64,000 bases of DNA, taken from Wandonia haliotis (GTDB lineage: Bacteria > Bacteroidota > Bacteroidia > Flavobacteriales_D > Crocinitomicaceae). The stretch spans positions 186,001 to 250,000 of the forward strand of contig NZ_BAAAFH010000022.1 of NCBI RefSeq assembly GCF_039523435.1, written 5' to 3'. A program made the position numbers and the translations under genes. Below the pieces are notes generated by a model. That model did no database searches, was not told the DNA's origin, and worked only from the letters and a program-made list of their open reading frames with translations. Below, piece by piece: positions 1 through 9,256 of the stretch; positions within the stretch are counted from its first letter, which is position 1, and every line of letters starts with the position of its first letter.

Positions 1-221
1 AAAATACTTTATAATTCATAAAGACATCACTTGTTTTGCGTGCAAATTTACAACTATTACATTTGGTTTTCAACTCCATAAGATCAAGCCCCTTAAAAAA
101 ACGGCAAACAAACGAAATATCGGGACAGGACGTGATTTATCGAAATATTAATCAAAAGATAACCTCTTTTGAAAAGTTTTAACTATTTTCACCGACCAAA
201 CTTCACACTAAGAGCATAGTC

Positions 222-2009
222 ATGACTAATTCAGATAGTATCACTGCTGAGAAGACGATTTTGGGACATCCCGTTGGTTTGTTTGTACTGTTTTTCACAG
301 AAATGTGGGAGCGGTTTTCTTACTACGGAATGCGAGGACTACTCATCTTATACATAGCAGAATCAGCCTCTGCTGACGACCCAGGACTTGGATGGACAAA
401 TAAAGATGCAATCTGGTTATACGGTTGGTACACAATGTTAGTTTATTTGATGGCTATACCTGGTGGTATTGTCGCTGATAAGTGGCTCGGTCAAAAGAAA
501 ACCGTATTGATAGGTGGGCTTCTACTTTGCGCGGGACACGGTGTGCTTGCCATTCCGACAAGTTGGGCTTTCTTCTTAGGTCTTGCTTTAATTATATTAG
601 GTGTAGGAGGTTTAAAGCCTAATATCTCGACTATGGTTGGTGGATTATATAAGCCCGGAGATATTAGACGAGACAAAGGATTTACAATCTTTTACATTGG
701 AATCAACCTTGGTGCATTTTTAGCAGGAATAACTGTTGGAATTGCTGCTAAGATGTGGGGATGGCATGTTGGGTTTGGATTAGCTGGTATAGGAATGCTT
801 TTAGGTCAGATTGTATACATGGCTGGGCAAAAGCATCTTAGACACGTCGGAAACTTCATTGGTAAATCTACAGATCAGACTGTTCTGGAAGCTGCTAAAA
901 AACCTTTAACTAAAATTGAAAAGGATCGCATCGTCGTTTTACTACTTTCTTTCCTTATTATCATTGTATTTTGGGCAGCTTTTGAACAAGCAGGAGGCTT
1001 AATGAATCTGTACACTGATGAAAAGGTGAACCGAAATCTTGGAGATTGGTGGGAAATTCCTGCTGCTGTTTTCCAATCCCTTAACGCCGGATATATTATA
1101 ATATTTGGAGCGATTGTAGCTGCTTTTTGGGCACATAGAAAATTGAAAGGAAAAGAGTCTTCATCTCTTTTCAAGATGGCTATCGGAACTATCATCATGG
1201 GATTAGGTTTTATTTTCATGATGTTTGCTTCCAGAGAGGCTTCTTCTGAGAACTTTGGTAAAGCGTCAATGGTTTGGATCTTTTTAGCATATCTGTTCCA
1301 TACCATCGGAGAATTATCCACCTCACCAGTTTCTCTTTCTTTTATAACAAAACTGGCTCCTCTAAAATATGCATCTATTATGATGGGTATTTATTTTGCG
1401 GCAACAGGTCTTGGTAATAAACTAGCAGGAACAATTGGTTCTACCTCACAGTTAGAGGTCTATGAAGGAAAATTAACTTCTTCAAAAGATACAATTAATG
1501 CAATCACCGGAAAACAGGAGATTGAAACCAGTAAAAATAAAACGGAATTAGTTTACCCTATCAATTGGGATAAAAACATTGAACTTCAAAGTGAAGTTTA
1601 TCTTTCAGGAAATACAATCGTATTCAAAAAATATCAGGGCGATAGAGTAATTTCCGATTTATTCGAACTTGACTCAAAGAACGAAAAACGTCTAAAGGAA
1701 GAACTATCAGAATACCAGGCTTCACAAGAAAAACCGCTACATGCTAAACTTTTATTAGAGAAGGATGAAGAAGCGGTAAAAGTTAAGGAAAACAGAGGTG
1801 ACGGTAAAGACTATTCCGTATCGTTCGTTATATCTGAAACGCAAAATGCTCAGGAACTCAAAATATTTACCTGGATTACAATATTTACGGTAGCATTTGG
1901 TATTCTATTGATTATTTTCCTCAAAAAACTAAAAAAGCTGACACACGGAGCAGAAGAAAATGAGCGGGACATTCATGAAAATGAAGGCTTCGAATTAGCG
2001 GAAAATTAA
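222..2009 (+). CDS. POT/PTR2-family proton-coupled peptide transporter
   Basis: Inner-membrane symporter of the POT family (MFS fold), which imports di- and tripeptides with protons. The N-terminus carries the family motif as EMWERFSYYGMRGLL (about residues 27-41), followed by many hydrophobic helices. A second conserved segment, FEQAGGLMNLYTD, lies near residue 254. About 130 hydrophilic residues (roughly 405-540) interrupt the membrane core before the last helix, which explains a length of 595 residues where typical members have 450-500. The ATG is followed directly by conserved sequence. A second POT gene starts 28 bases downstream on the same strand, so the two are probably cotranscribed. 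Confidence 0.93.
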   Translation: MTNSDSITAEKTILGHPVGLFVLFFTEMWERFSYYGMRGLLILYIAESASADDPGLGWTNKDAIWLYGWYTMLVYLMAIPGGIVADKWLGQKKTVLIGGLLLCAGHGVLAIPTSWAFFLGLALIILGVGGLKPNISTMVGGLYKPGDIRRDKGFTIFYIGINLGAFLAGITVGIAAKMWGWHVGFGLAGIGMLLGQIVYMAGQKHLRHVGNFIGKSTDQTVLEAAKKPLTKIEKDRIVVLLLSFLIIIVFWAAFEQAGGLMNLYTDEKVNRNLGDWWEIPAAVFQSLNAGYIIIFGAIVAAFWAHRKLKGKESSSLFKMAIGTIIMGLGFIFMMFASREASSENFGKASMVWIFLAYLFHTIGELSTSPVSLSFITKLAPLKYASIMMGIYFAATGLGNKLAGTIGSTSQLEVYEGKLTSSKDTINAITGKQEIETSKNKTELVYPINWDKNIELQSEVYLSGNTIVFKKYQGDRVISDLFELDSKNEKRLKEELSEYQASQEKPLHAKLLLEKDEEAVKVKENRGDGKDYSVSFVISETQNAQELKIFTWITIFTVAFGILLIIFLKKLKKLTHGAEENERDIHENEGFELAEN

Positions 2010-2036
2010 TTTTAATTACTCAATTACAGATTTTTT

Positions 2037-4181
2037 ATGTCGACTCAAAAACCAGCATTTTTTCAATCTCAGGTTTTAGGACACCCTTCTGGTTTGTTCG
2101 TACTATTTTTTACAGAAATGTGGGAACGCTTCTCATTCTACGGAATGCGGGTTCTCTTAATAAACTTCCTCACAATGGCTGTGATTGGAGTGAATCCCGG
2201 ATGGGAGTGGTCTGCTGAGAATGCAGGTACTCTTTTCGCAACCTATGCAGGACTATTGTATCTGACTCCTATTTTGGGGGGAATGATTGCAGATAAATTT
2301 TTGGGTTATCGGAATGCTGTAGCTGTAGGTGCGCTTATAATGACATTGGGACATGCTCTTATGGCAATAGAAACTGAAGCTTCACTATATGGAGGACTCG
2401 CTCTTCTTGTAATCGGAACAGGTTTCTTTAAACCAACTATGACATCTATTATATCCGAAATGTATAAAGACCTTCCTGAAAAGAAAGACGGTGCTTATAC
2501 CATCTTCTATATGGGAGTAAATGCAGGAGCATTTTTTGGGATGATGCTCTGTGGATATCTCGCAGAAAAAATTGGCTGGTCCTGGGGATTCGGTTTAGCC
2601 GGAATATTCATGATGCTAGGTCTATTACAATTTTGGTTTTCGAAACCTCTTTTTGGAGAAATCGGTTCTGCACCTAAAAAAGAAGAGAAAAGTAAACCAC
2701 AAACTTCTCAACTTGATACTTTAGAGGATATTTCATCTGATGATGAAAAGCAACCAAAAGAGACGTTAAATCCATTTACAACCTTCGACAAAGTATTTAC
2801 TGTACTATCCGTTATTTTTGGGTTAGTATTTTTATTACATGGTCCATTTGCTATTAATGGCGTACCATTAATCCCTGATTTCTTTGGTATCTACTCCGAT
2901 GGAGAAGAAATTTTGTCTCCTAAAATTACGTTTATACTGATTGGATTGGTTGTATTCTTCTTCCCTCTCATTATTTCAAGGATTTCAAGATATGAACGTG
3001 TAATCAGACATCGTATGATTACTGTTGTCATTTTTGCTTTCTTTACTATTTTCTTCTGGATGTCATTTGAACAGGGAGCTAGTTCTCTAGTAATATTTGC
3101 TCGTGACTTTACCGATCGAATTTTAGAAGGAAGTGCTGCTACAACGTTTTTAGTAATTGACTTACTTTTAACTTTTACTCCTCTTATTATTATCACATGG
3201 GTTCTGATAAAACTTTGGGGTGCATCAGCAAAAATAATCCGACTATCCAATATTATACTCGTTGTCTGTTTTATGGGAATTTGGGGACTTGCTATCTGGA
3301 AAACCAATCGTGACCTAAATACAAAATCGTACGAGTTAACAGTAGCGATGCATGTTACTCCGGATTTAGATAAAGATGGAAAGCAAAAAGTTGATAAAAA
3401 AACAGGAGAGTTATTATTTGCTAAAACCCCAGTAACAGTTGCAATGGAAAAAACACTTACTGACTCAGATAGTGTTGAGATAGTTACTAAAACAATTGGA
3501 GAATACAAAGAGTTAATCCCTGGTAATGAAATTCTGGCAACTTTTGAGCTTGGAGCTTTCCGATATGTTGATGAAGTTAAGGAAGGAATGATCTTAAAAC
3601 AAATTGAACAACATCCAGGAAAATCAAGTCCTATTATTAAAGCTACATTGGGAGAAGTAGCCGGAAATGAAGTAGAGATTACAACCTCGTGGTTTTCTAT
3701 CCTAAACTCTTTCTTTATTATTGCCTTCGCTTCACTGTTTTCTAAATGGTGGGAGAGTAAATATAACCCAAGTGCAGCAGTAAAATATGGATTGGGACTT
3801 ATCGTAATGGCATTAGGATTCGGAATCCTTGCTATTGGAGCTAATGGACTAGAAGAAGGGATGAGAGTTAGTCTTGTTTGGCTTGTTTTTGCCTACCTCT
3901 TCCATACACTCGGTGAACTCTGCTTATCTCCTGTAGGGCTTTCTTATGTTAGTAAGCTTGTACCTGCACGCATGATTGGGTTTATGTTTGGTATGTGGTA
4001 CCTAGCAATAGCAATAGGGAATTATGCTGCGGGATATCTCGGAGGTAAAATCGAAACGATACAGGAACAATATTCGATGTCTACGTTCTTCCTGATCTTC
4101 ACTATTATCCCTATTTTCATGGGAATAGTAATCATCTTATTAAACCCTATGTTTAAACGATTAATGCACGGAGTACGTTAA
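2037..4181 (+). CDS. POT/PTR2-family proton-coupled peptide transporter, second copy
   Basis: Paralogue of the preceding gene, sharing the opening GHPSGLFVLFFTEMWERF and the YGMR motif that follows, so it should also be a proton-coupled oligopeptide symporter in the inner membrane. At 714 residues it is much longer than usual. A charged loop lies near residues 215-245 (EKSKPQTSQLDTLEDISSDD) and a hydrophilic insert of about 130 residues (roughly 425-555) precedes the last membrane segments. The conserved FEQGASSLV segment is near residue 344. The short gap to the first copy suggests an operon from tandem duplication, and a strong terminator follows. Substrate differences between the copies cannot be read from sequence. 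Confidence 0.92.
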   Translation: MSTQKPAFFQSQVLGHPSGLFVLFFTEMWERFSFYGMRVLLINFLTMAVIGVNPGWEWSAENAGTLFATYAGLLYLTPILGGMIADKFLGYRNAVAVGALIMTLGHALMAIETEASLYGGLALLVIGTGFFKPTMTSIISEMYKDLPEKKDGAYTIFYMGVNAGAFFGMMLCGYLAEKIGWSWGFGLAGIFMMLGLLQFWFSKPLFGEIGSAPKKEEKSKPQTSQLDTLEDISSDDEKQPKETLNPFTTFDKVFTVLSVIFGLVFLLHGPFAINGVPLIPDFFGIYSDGEEILSPKITFILIGLVVFFFPLIISRISRYERVIRHRMITVVIFAFFTIFFWMSFEQGASSLVIFARDFTDRILEGSAATTFLVIDLLLTFTPLIIITWVLIKLWGASAKIIRLSNIILVVCFMGIWGLAIWKTNRDLNTKSYELTVAMHVTPDLDKDGKQKVDKKTGELLFAKTPVTVAMEKTLTDSDSVEIVTKTIGEYKELIPGNEILATFELGAFRYVDEVKEGMILKQIEQHPGKSSPIIKATLGEVAGNEVEITTSWFSILNSFFIIAFASLFSKWWESKYNPSAAVKYGLGLIVMALGFGILAIGANGLEEGMRVSLVWLVFAYLFHTLGELCLSPVGLSYVSKLVPARMIGFMFGMWYLAIAIGNYAAGYLGGKIETIQEQYSMSTFFLIFTIIPIFMGIVIILLNPMFKRLMHGVR

Positions 4182-4209
4182 AAGACACATACTACCCAGA
4201 TATATTGCG

Positions 4210-4240
4210 AAAGCGGTGGTAATAACCACCGCTTTTTTTA
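4210..4240 (+). terminator. Rho-independent terminator after the POT pair
   Basis: A perfect 10-bp stem (AAGCGGTGGT at 4211-4220 with its complement at 4225-4234) closes a 4-base loop and is followed by a run of seven Ts. It ends the two-gene transporter transcript. Confidence 0.85.
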
Positions 4241-4313
4241 TCCCAAAAATCAGGATCATTCGTATTCAACTATCTATTTATTCATTTAATCCACAATAAA
4301 TATAAATTAATCG

Positions 4314-4344
4314 TTGATTTATATTTTTAATTACTGTACTTTAG
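4314..4344 (+). promoter_or_regulatory. Candidate Bacteroidota promoter for the GAF histidine kinase
   Basis: TTG at 4314-4316, a 20-base spacer and TACTTTAG at 4337-4344 resemble the Bacteroidota -33 TTG and -7 TAnnTTTG elements, with one mismatch and one extra spacer base. Transcription would start almost at the ATG at 4351, giving a nearly leaderless message. This is inferred from pattern only. Confidence 0.4.
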
Positions 4345-4350
4345 CAATAG

Positions 4351-5529
4351 ATGTCACCCAAATCTCTATATCAGACAGAGTTAGAGACAATAGCTAAAAG
4401 TCGTATTCTTTTCAGTGAGGATACGGATGGTGTACTGCGGGATATCGGACAGCGACTTGCCAACTGCCTCGGAATACAACGGGTTAATATCTGGTTATTT
4501 AACGAAACGCGTAAGCAGTTAATTTGCATCGCTAATTACGACAATACTTCGGGTAAATTCTCAAAAGGGGAAAGTATCTATGAAGCAGATATCCCTTATT
4601 ACTACTCACATCTGCTCACGGACGAGATTCTGGTAATTAATAACATTCATACAAACCCGGTTACAAACGAATTAAAAGACAACTACTGTAAGGAGCATAA
4701 TATTTTCTCGATGATGGATGTTCCTATCTTTATTGAAGGAGAATTAGCCGGTGTTATGTGTTATGAACAGGTTGGGAAACTGAAAAAGTGGACCGAAGAA
4801 GAACAATTCTTTGTGCTGGCCATTAATCAATTAGTTTCACTGGTGCTGGAAACCAGAAAAAGGAAAGAAGCTCAGGTGAATCTGCAAAAAGCCTTACGGG
4901 ATAAAGAACGACTATTAGCAGAAATGCATCACCGTATCAAGAATAACTTGTCTATGCTCGTAAGTTTACTTCGTTTGCAAGTGCGGGAAAGCAAAAACAA
5001 AGCTTTTATCCAGTTAGCCAATGATTTTGAAAACAGAATTTTTGCCATAGCCAAGATTCACGAACAATTATATTCGACCCGTAACTACATTGATATCTCA
5101 CTCAAATTGTACCTGGAACAGTTGATTCACGAATATAGTACCTCTTATCCGGAGATTACATTTAACGTGCATCTGGCCGATTGTCACATCAGTACACATC
5201 AGATTGTACCACTGGGACTCATGTGTAATGAGGTTATCACCAACTCTATAAAACATGCCTTCCCCAAGTACACCTTTTCTGGAAAACCGGAAATAAACAT
5301 CTCCCTACAATGTTCTGAAGAGCATATTATATTCATACTATCCGACAACGGAAACGGCTTTGATGTTACTAAAGAAAAAGAGAAAGAAACTCTCGGATTG
5401 AGCCTCGTTGACGATCTTGTTCAACAAATTAACGGAACACTCCTGATAGAAACCGCTACTAATAAAGGAACTGTTTACACAGTCACCTTTGATAATCCTG
5501 ACATCTTTATTGAACGAGTAGAAGAGTAA
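4351..5529 (+). CDS. GAF-domain sensor histidine kinase (HisKA_2 type)
   Basis: Soluble sensor kinase. An N-terminal GAF-like domain (about residues 20-165) would bind a small ligand or sense redox state. The phosphoacceptor region reads EMHHRIKNNLSMLVSLLRLQ (about 191-210), the signature of the HisKA_2/HWE-related class. It is followed by an ATPase domain with N-box MCNEVITNSIKHAF (from 291) and G-box SDNGNGFD (331-338). No transmembrane segment is visible, so it probably acts in the cytoplasm. No response regulator is adjacent, so the partner is unknown. It is a single gene between a terminator and a convergent neighbour. Confidence 0.9.
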   Translation: MSPKSLYQTELETIAKSRILFSEDTDGVLRDIGQRLANCLGIQRVNIWLFNETRKQLICIANYDNTSGKFSKGESIYEADIPYYYSHLLTDEILVINNIHTNPVTNELKDNYCKEHNIFSMMDVPIFIEGELAGVMCYEQVGKLKKWTEEEQFFVLAINQLVSLVLETRKRKEAQVNLQKALRDKERLLAEMHHRIKNNLSMLVSLLRLQVRESKNKAFIQLANDFENRIFAIAKIHEQLYSTRNYIDISLKLYLEQLIHEYSTSYPEITFNVHLADCHISTHQIVPLGLMCNEVITNSIKHAFPKYTFSGKPEINISLQCSEEHIIFILSDNGNGFDVTKEKEKETLGLSLVDDLVQQINGTLLIETATNKGTVYTVTFDNPDIFIERVEE

Positions 5530-5544
5530 TCAGCGAAATTCGTT

Positions 5545-5949
5545 TTATGCTTCGAACCGCTTCTTAAGTCTTTCAGACATGTAGTTAAACAGATTTGTAA
5601 GCGGTTTTTCTACCATCATCTTCAAAAAGGTATTTACCTTTCCATCGAAGTGTAAATAACCGGATGACTGCCCTTCTCCCTCTTCGTTTATAAGGATCGT
5701 TAAAGAAAAAGGAAATGGTGTTTTCGCTCCGGAAACCATCTTAATTGTTGCTGGTTCATTCAATTCATCCTGAATCAACGATATTGTAGCAGCTTGCTGA
5801 ACTTTAAAAGAACACGATTTTTCGTCCGCTTCCCAATTGGTTACCTTATCCTGAGGAAGAAGATGATAGATGTTTTGTGCATCTTTCAAAAAGTCAAATA
5901 CTTCCTTTTGCGAAGCGTTAATCGTAACCTGTGTACTTTTAATTTCCAT
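5545..5949 (-). CDS. SRPBCC-fold (START-like) small protein
   Basis: A 134-residue protein with the alternating strands of the SRPBCC/polyketide-cyclase ligand-binding fold. It opens with MEIKSTQVTINASQKEVFDF, a form typical of Bacteroidota SRPBCC proteins, and ends in the amphipathic helix LTNLFNYMSERLKKRFEA. The ATG at 5949 was chosen because it sits one base after the pyrE stop and starts exactly at the conserved first strand; longer readings run into pyrE. It is probably translated with pyrE. The ligand and function are unknown. Confidence 0.8.
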   Translation of the reverse strand: MEIKSTQVTINASQKEVFDFLKDAQNIYHLLPQDKVTNWEADEKSCSFKVQQAATISLIQDELNEPATIKMVSGAKTPFPFSLTILINEEGEGQSSGYLHFDGKVNTFLKMMVEKPLTNLFNYMSERLKKRFEA

Positions 5950-5950
5950 A

Positions 5951-6601
5951 TTACTGGTTTTTTGGCGTCCATTCAGAAGGATTTTCCTTCCATTCACGTA
6001 AACTTTCCAAATCTGATTCCGTTACATAATTAGAATGAAGTGCCTGTTCAATCAGAAAATCATAATTCGAGAGTGTAATATAAGGACAATCTGCCTTTTC
6101 AAAATTCTCTTCTGCCACAGCAAATCCGTAGGTAAAGATTGCTACCAATCCCTTCACATTGCACCCTGCTTCTTTTAGCGCCTCAACAGCTTTCAGTGAG
6201 CTTCCTCCTGTTGAAATCAGATCTTCAATAACAACGACGTTCTGTCCTTCTTCAAAAACTCCTTCAATCTGATTCCCCAGACCGTGACCTTTAGCCGATG
6301 AACGTACATAAATAAATGGAATACCCAATTCCTGAGCAACCAAAGCTCCCTGAGCAATTCCCCCGGTAGCTACACCGGCTATTACATCCGGTTTACCAAA
6401 TTTCTCCAATATCGCCTGACTGTAGCTCTGGCGAAGGAAAGTCCTGATATTTGGATACGACAGCGTCTTGCGGTTATCACAATAAATTGGTGATTTCCAT
6501 CCCGAAGCCCATGTAAAAGGTTGAGCTACATTCAATTTTATTGCCTTAATTTGCAAAAGAAATTCGGCAACTTTAAGCGCGTTATCGTTGTTCAAAATCA
6601 T
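5951..6601 (-). CDS. pyrE: Orotate phosphoribosyltransferase
   Basis: Catalyses orotate plus PRPP to orotidine 5'-monophosphate, the fifth step of de novo pyrimidine synthesis, in the cytoplasm. The PRPP-binding signature VVVIEDLISTGGSS is at about residues 122-135. The flexible-loop region KGHGLGNQIEG and GVATGGIAQGALVAQ are also present. The length of 216 residues is normal. The SRPBCC gene follows with a one-base gap. The start codon is only 8 bases from the start of the divergent NUDIX gene, so the two promoters must lie largely inside coding sequence. Confidence 0.95.
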   Translation of the reverse strand: MILNNDNALKVAEFLLQIKAIKLNVAQPFTWASGWKSPIYCDNRKTLSYPNIRTFLRQSYSQAILEKFGKPDVIAGVATGGIAQGALVAQELGIPFIYVRSSAKGHGLGNQIEGVFEEGQNVVVIEDLISTGGSSLKAVEALKEAGCNVKGLVAIFTYGFAVAEENFEKADCPYITLSNYDFLIEQALHSNYVTESDLESLREWKENPSEWTPKNQ

Positions 6602-6609
6602 GGCGACAA

Positions 6610-7215
6610 ATGTACAAAGTTTTTATCGATAATAATATACTTTTTATAGGTTCTTCACAGGAACTCTCCTCACTTGAAGATCATATACGTAAACAGGCTT
6701 TTTCTTTAAAAAGGTCTGAGCTAAAGCTTTTTCACAAGCTTATTACAAAAGAAAAGTTTATTTTCATTGAAGCAGGCAATGAAGCAGAAGAAGTTCTTCA
6801 GGAACTTTTTTCCGACTACGAAAAAATTTCAGCAGCCGGAGGAATTGTACAACGAAACGATGAATTTCTGTTTATTCAACGTCATGGTTTATGGGATATT
6901 CCCAAAGGTAAAATTGAAACCGGAGAATCCATTGAAGAAGGGGCTATACGTGAGATCGAAGAAGAATGCGGTATTACCGGGCCTGTTATCAATCGAAAAT
7001 TATGTGATACCTACCACACCTATTTCTTCAGGGGGAAAGACGTTCTTAAACGAACCCACTGGTACTTGTTTGACTACAATGGAGACGAATTGCTGATTCC
7101 ACAGGAAGAAGAAGGAATAACAGAAGTCCGCTGGTTCAAAGAGAAGGATTTTGACCATATTCTGAAAAACACCTACGCATCCATTCAAGATGTTATTCTT
7201 TCAATGCGCTCCTGA
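6610..7215 (+). CDS. NUDIX hydrolase
   Basis: A 201-residue protein whose C-terminal half carries a complete Nudix box (G at residue 100 to about 122: GKIETGESIEEGAIREIEEE then CGI), with the expected Gx5Ex7REUxEExGU spacing for Mg2+-dependent hydrolysis of nucleoside-diphosphate-X substrates. The N-terminal 70 residues have no assigned domain and may set substrate choice. It is divergent from pyrE with only 8 bases between start codons. Its 3' end overlaps the convergent gene by 23 bases. The substrate is not predictable. Confidence 0.88.
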   Translation: MYKVFIDNNILFIGSSQELSSLEDHIRKQAFSLKRSELKLFHKLITKEKFIFIEAGNEAEEVLQELFSDYEKISAAGGIVQRNDEFLFIQRHGLWDIPKGKIETGESIEEGAIREIEEECGITGPVINRKLCDTYHTYFFRGKDVLKRTHWYLFDYNGDELLIPQEEEGITEVRWFKEKDFDHILKNTYASIQDVILSMRS

Positions 7216-7690
7216 TTTTTTTACTTTTTTTTATCCATTTATCGAAAATAAGAATAGTAACTGATAGCATGATTGAAACACCTGCTATACTCCCATAACT
7301 TATACTAGATCTTTTTAAAAACAGTACTCCATCATCACACATTGTACACGACATATATTCTAAGTATCCGTATAAAATAGTCTGTATGATCATTGTAAAA
7401 GTAAAGAGTAATACAACTATTCCCAACTTTTTACTACTGCCTCTTTTCGAGACAGGAAAAATAACGTAGTAAAAGAGCATGCTGCTTATTCCAAAACTCA
7501 AATAATAAAACTCTGTATTCAAAAAATGAAAATACTTTCCAGTAAGTTGGATCTTTCCCCCACCAAAAAACACAAGTATTTCATTGATCATATCAATAAT
7601 CATACTATCACATAAGAATGCAATACTAACACCGAGAATAAAAAATAAGAAAAGGAAGAATGTTATGCTTAATTTTCTTTTTACACTCAT
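7193..7690 (-). CDS. Hypothetical membrane protein, last gene of the DUF2157 operon
   Basis: A 165-residue protein with about four hydrophobic segments, the first at residues 5-25 (LSITFFLFLFFILGVSIAF), and a basic C-terminus (DKWIKKSKKIRSALKE). A CxxC (SCTMC) lies in a loop near residue 118. The ATG at 7690 is preferred over a TTG at 7717, which would overlap the upstream stop. I do not recognise the family. Position suggests a role shared with the three genes upstream. The 3' end overlaps the NUDIX gene, read on the other strand. Confidence 0.6.
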   Translation of the reverse strand: MSVKRKLSITFFLFLFFILGVSIAFLCDSMIIDMINEILVFFGGGKIQLTGKYFHFLNTEFYYLSFGISSMLFYYVIFPVSKRGSSKKLGIVVLLFTFTMIIQTILYGYLEYMSCTMCDDGVLFLKRSSISYGSIAGVSIMLSVTILIFDKWIKKSKKIRSALKE

Positions 7691-7709
7691 CTTTTCTTCT
7701 AAAAACCTA

Positions 7710-8195
7710 TTATTCAATCAATTTTAATTTTTCGTCATATAACCCTACCAACACACTATTTCCTTTCTGGTCAATTCGCAAACCTCCATACTTTGCACGA
7801 TCATACTTATCTCCCATCCCCTCCTGAAAGAAAAAAGACTCTGCTCCGATAGTTACTCTCCAGTCTTGCCGGGTATACTCAATTGGTAATTCATCCTCAG
7901 CGAGCCCCTCCGGTTTCTTCTGATAGCGGACAAACGAAGCAACGCCGTCCTCATCCAAACGAACGATACAAACACCTCGCCTGGGAATATCAGTATCAAA
8001 ACTGTTATTGGTAATATCATATCGTAGGGTCATATAATCACCCTGCATTAAGGATCGGGGATCAACAGGTGCGAGTTTCAGAAGCACCAACTTACCCTCA
8101 CTGAGTATCTCCTCCTTTTTAACAATTGAAAAAATGAAGAACAATAAAAAAAGAAGCAAATTTCCTAATAAAACATAACGAACCCACCTTTTCAT
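7710..8195 (-). CDS. GDYXXLXY-domain protein
   Basis: A 161-residue protein with one N-terminal membrane anchor (residues 7-26) and an extracytoplasmic domain containing MQGDYMTLRYDI, the motif that names the GDYXXLXY family. These proteins are usually encoded beside DUF2157 and DUF4401 membrane proteins, as here. Their biochemical function is unknown; membrane-associated envelope function is an inference from context. The ATG overlaps the upstream DUF4401 stop by four bases, which indicates translational coupling. Confidence 0.85.
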   Translation of the reverse strand: MKRWVRYVLLGNLLLFLLFFIFSIVKKEEILSEGKLVLLKLAPVDPRSLMQGDYMTLRYDITNNSFDTDIPRRGVCIVRLDEDGVASFVRYQKKPEGLAEDELPIEYTRQDWRVTIGAESFFFQEGMGDKYDRAKYGGLRIDQKGNSVLVGLYDEKLKLIE

Positions 8196-9256
8196 TTCCA
8201 GTCAATTTTTTTATTCAAAAAGTAAAAGAATAGCAAAAACAATACTCCGGAAGTAAACAATACAACTGACTTTGTCAATAACGTAAATTCCAGATCATAG
8301 TAGTACTGAGAAATAAAATAAATTAATCCCACAATACCAACAGCTGCCCCTGTTTTGTGATTAACGTGAAAGGCCAGTAAGATCAGTAAAAAAGAAGAAG
8401 ATATTGCGGGAGCATAAATCGTCGGAAGTAAGACGCATATAACAACAGCATAAATACTCCACTTTCGCTTTAACGAACGGACATCTAATGTTTCAAACAG
8501 ATTATGCAGCACGTAAAAAATAGTTCCAAAAATGGATATGGATGTTAACCAGTAATAAGCATGGGAGAAAGGCAGAAGACCTCTTTTACCAATAAAAATC
8601 AGTGTCATCACCAAAGCAAAGACCATGCCTGTTCGTACCGGATAATAAATTCGGCTCAGGAGATTTCGTGCAGTGAGAATTCCGGCTTCATTGTAATACC
8701 ATAAAGCAAGCAACCATGCCTGCAAAGGAATAAGCACCAAAATATAATGCTCTCTATATTCATTCATCAACAAGGTCAGTAGAGATCCGTTCACCATCAA
8801 AACAGCTACGAAACTCAATAAATATCCGGGAGTTACTAATAAAGACAGTACAGCTAAAAGAAATACCGTAAGACTCACAAAATCCTCGCTTTTATCCAGT
8901 TCTATAAGGCTTATACCTATAAAAACAAACCCGATTAAATAGGAACTCACACTGATTGTTCCAACAATAACTTTATTGTACTGCCTGTTAACCAAGGTTG
9001 ATACTCCCACCATAATAAGCCCGAGAACCAACATCCCAATTCTATGTTCATAAATCCCGGTCAGGAACAGAAAAACCAGAAAAAAAAGGGTCGCTAATAT
9101 TCCACCCAAGATGATCAGCACCTTTATTGCCAGATTATCTGATTCCCCGTCATCCAGTGCCGCAAAAATAGCTTGCTCATTCAACGCTTCGGTAGTATCT
9201 TCTTTGACATGAATTTTCTCGATAAACGCTTTAACCACTCCTGCTTCTTTACTCAT
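8192..9256 (-). CDS. DUF4401-domain multi-pass membrane protein
   Basis: A 354-residue integral membrane protein with about ten hydrophobic segments after a hydrophilic N-terminal stretch of about 45 residues. It matches the DUF4401 type that accompanies DUF2157 and GDYXXLXY proteins. It overlaps both neighbours by a few bases, so the operon is tightly coupled. No catalytic motif is visible and no biochemical role is established for the family. Confidence 0.8.
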   Translation of the reverse strand: MSKEAGVVKAFIEKIHVKEDTTEALNEQAIFAALDDGESDNLAIKVLIILGGILATLFFLVFLFLTGIYEHRIGMLVLGLIMVGVSTLVNRQYNKVIVGTISVSSYLIGFVFIGISLIELDKSEDFVSLTVFLLAVLSLLVTPGYLLSFVAVLMVNGSLLTLLMNEYREHYILVLIPLQAWLLALWYYNEAGILTARNLLSRIYYPVRTGMVFALVMTLIFIGKRGLLPFSHAYYWLTSISIFGTIFYVLHNLFETLDVRSLKRKWSIYAVVICVLLPTIYAPAISSSFLLILLAFHVNHKTGAAVGIVGLIYFISQYYYDLEFTLLTKSVVLFTSGVLFLLFFYFLNKKIDWK

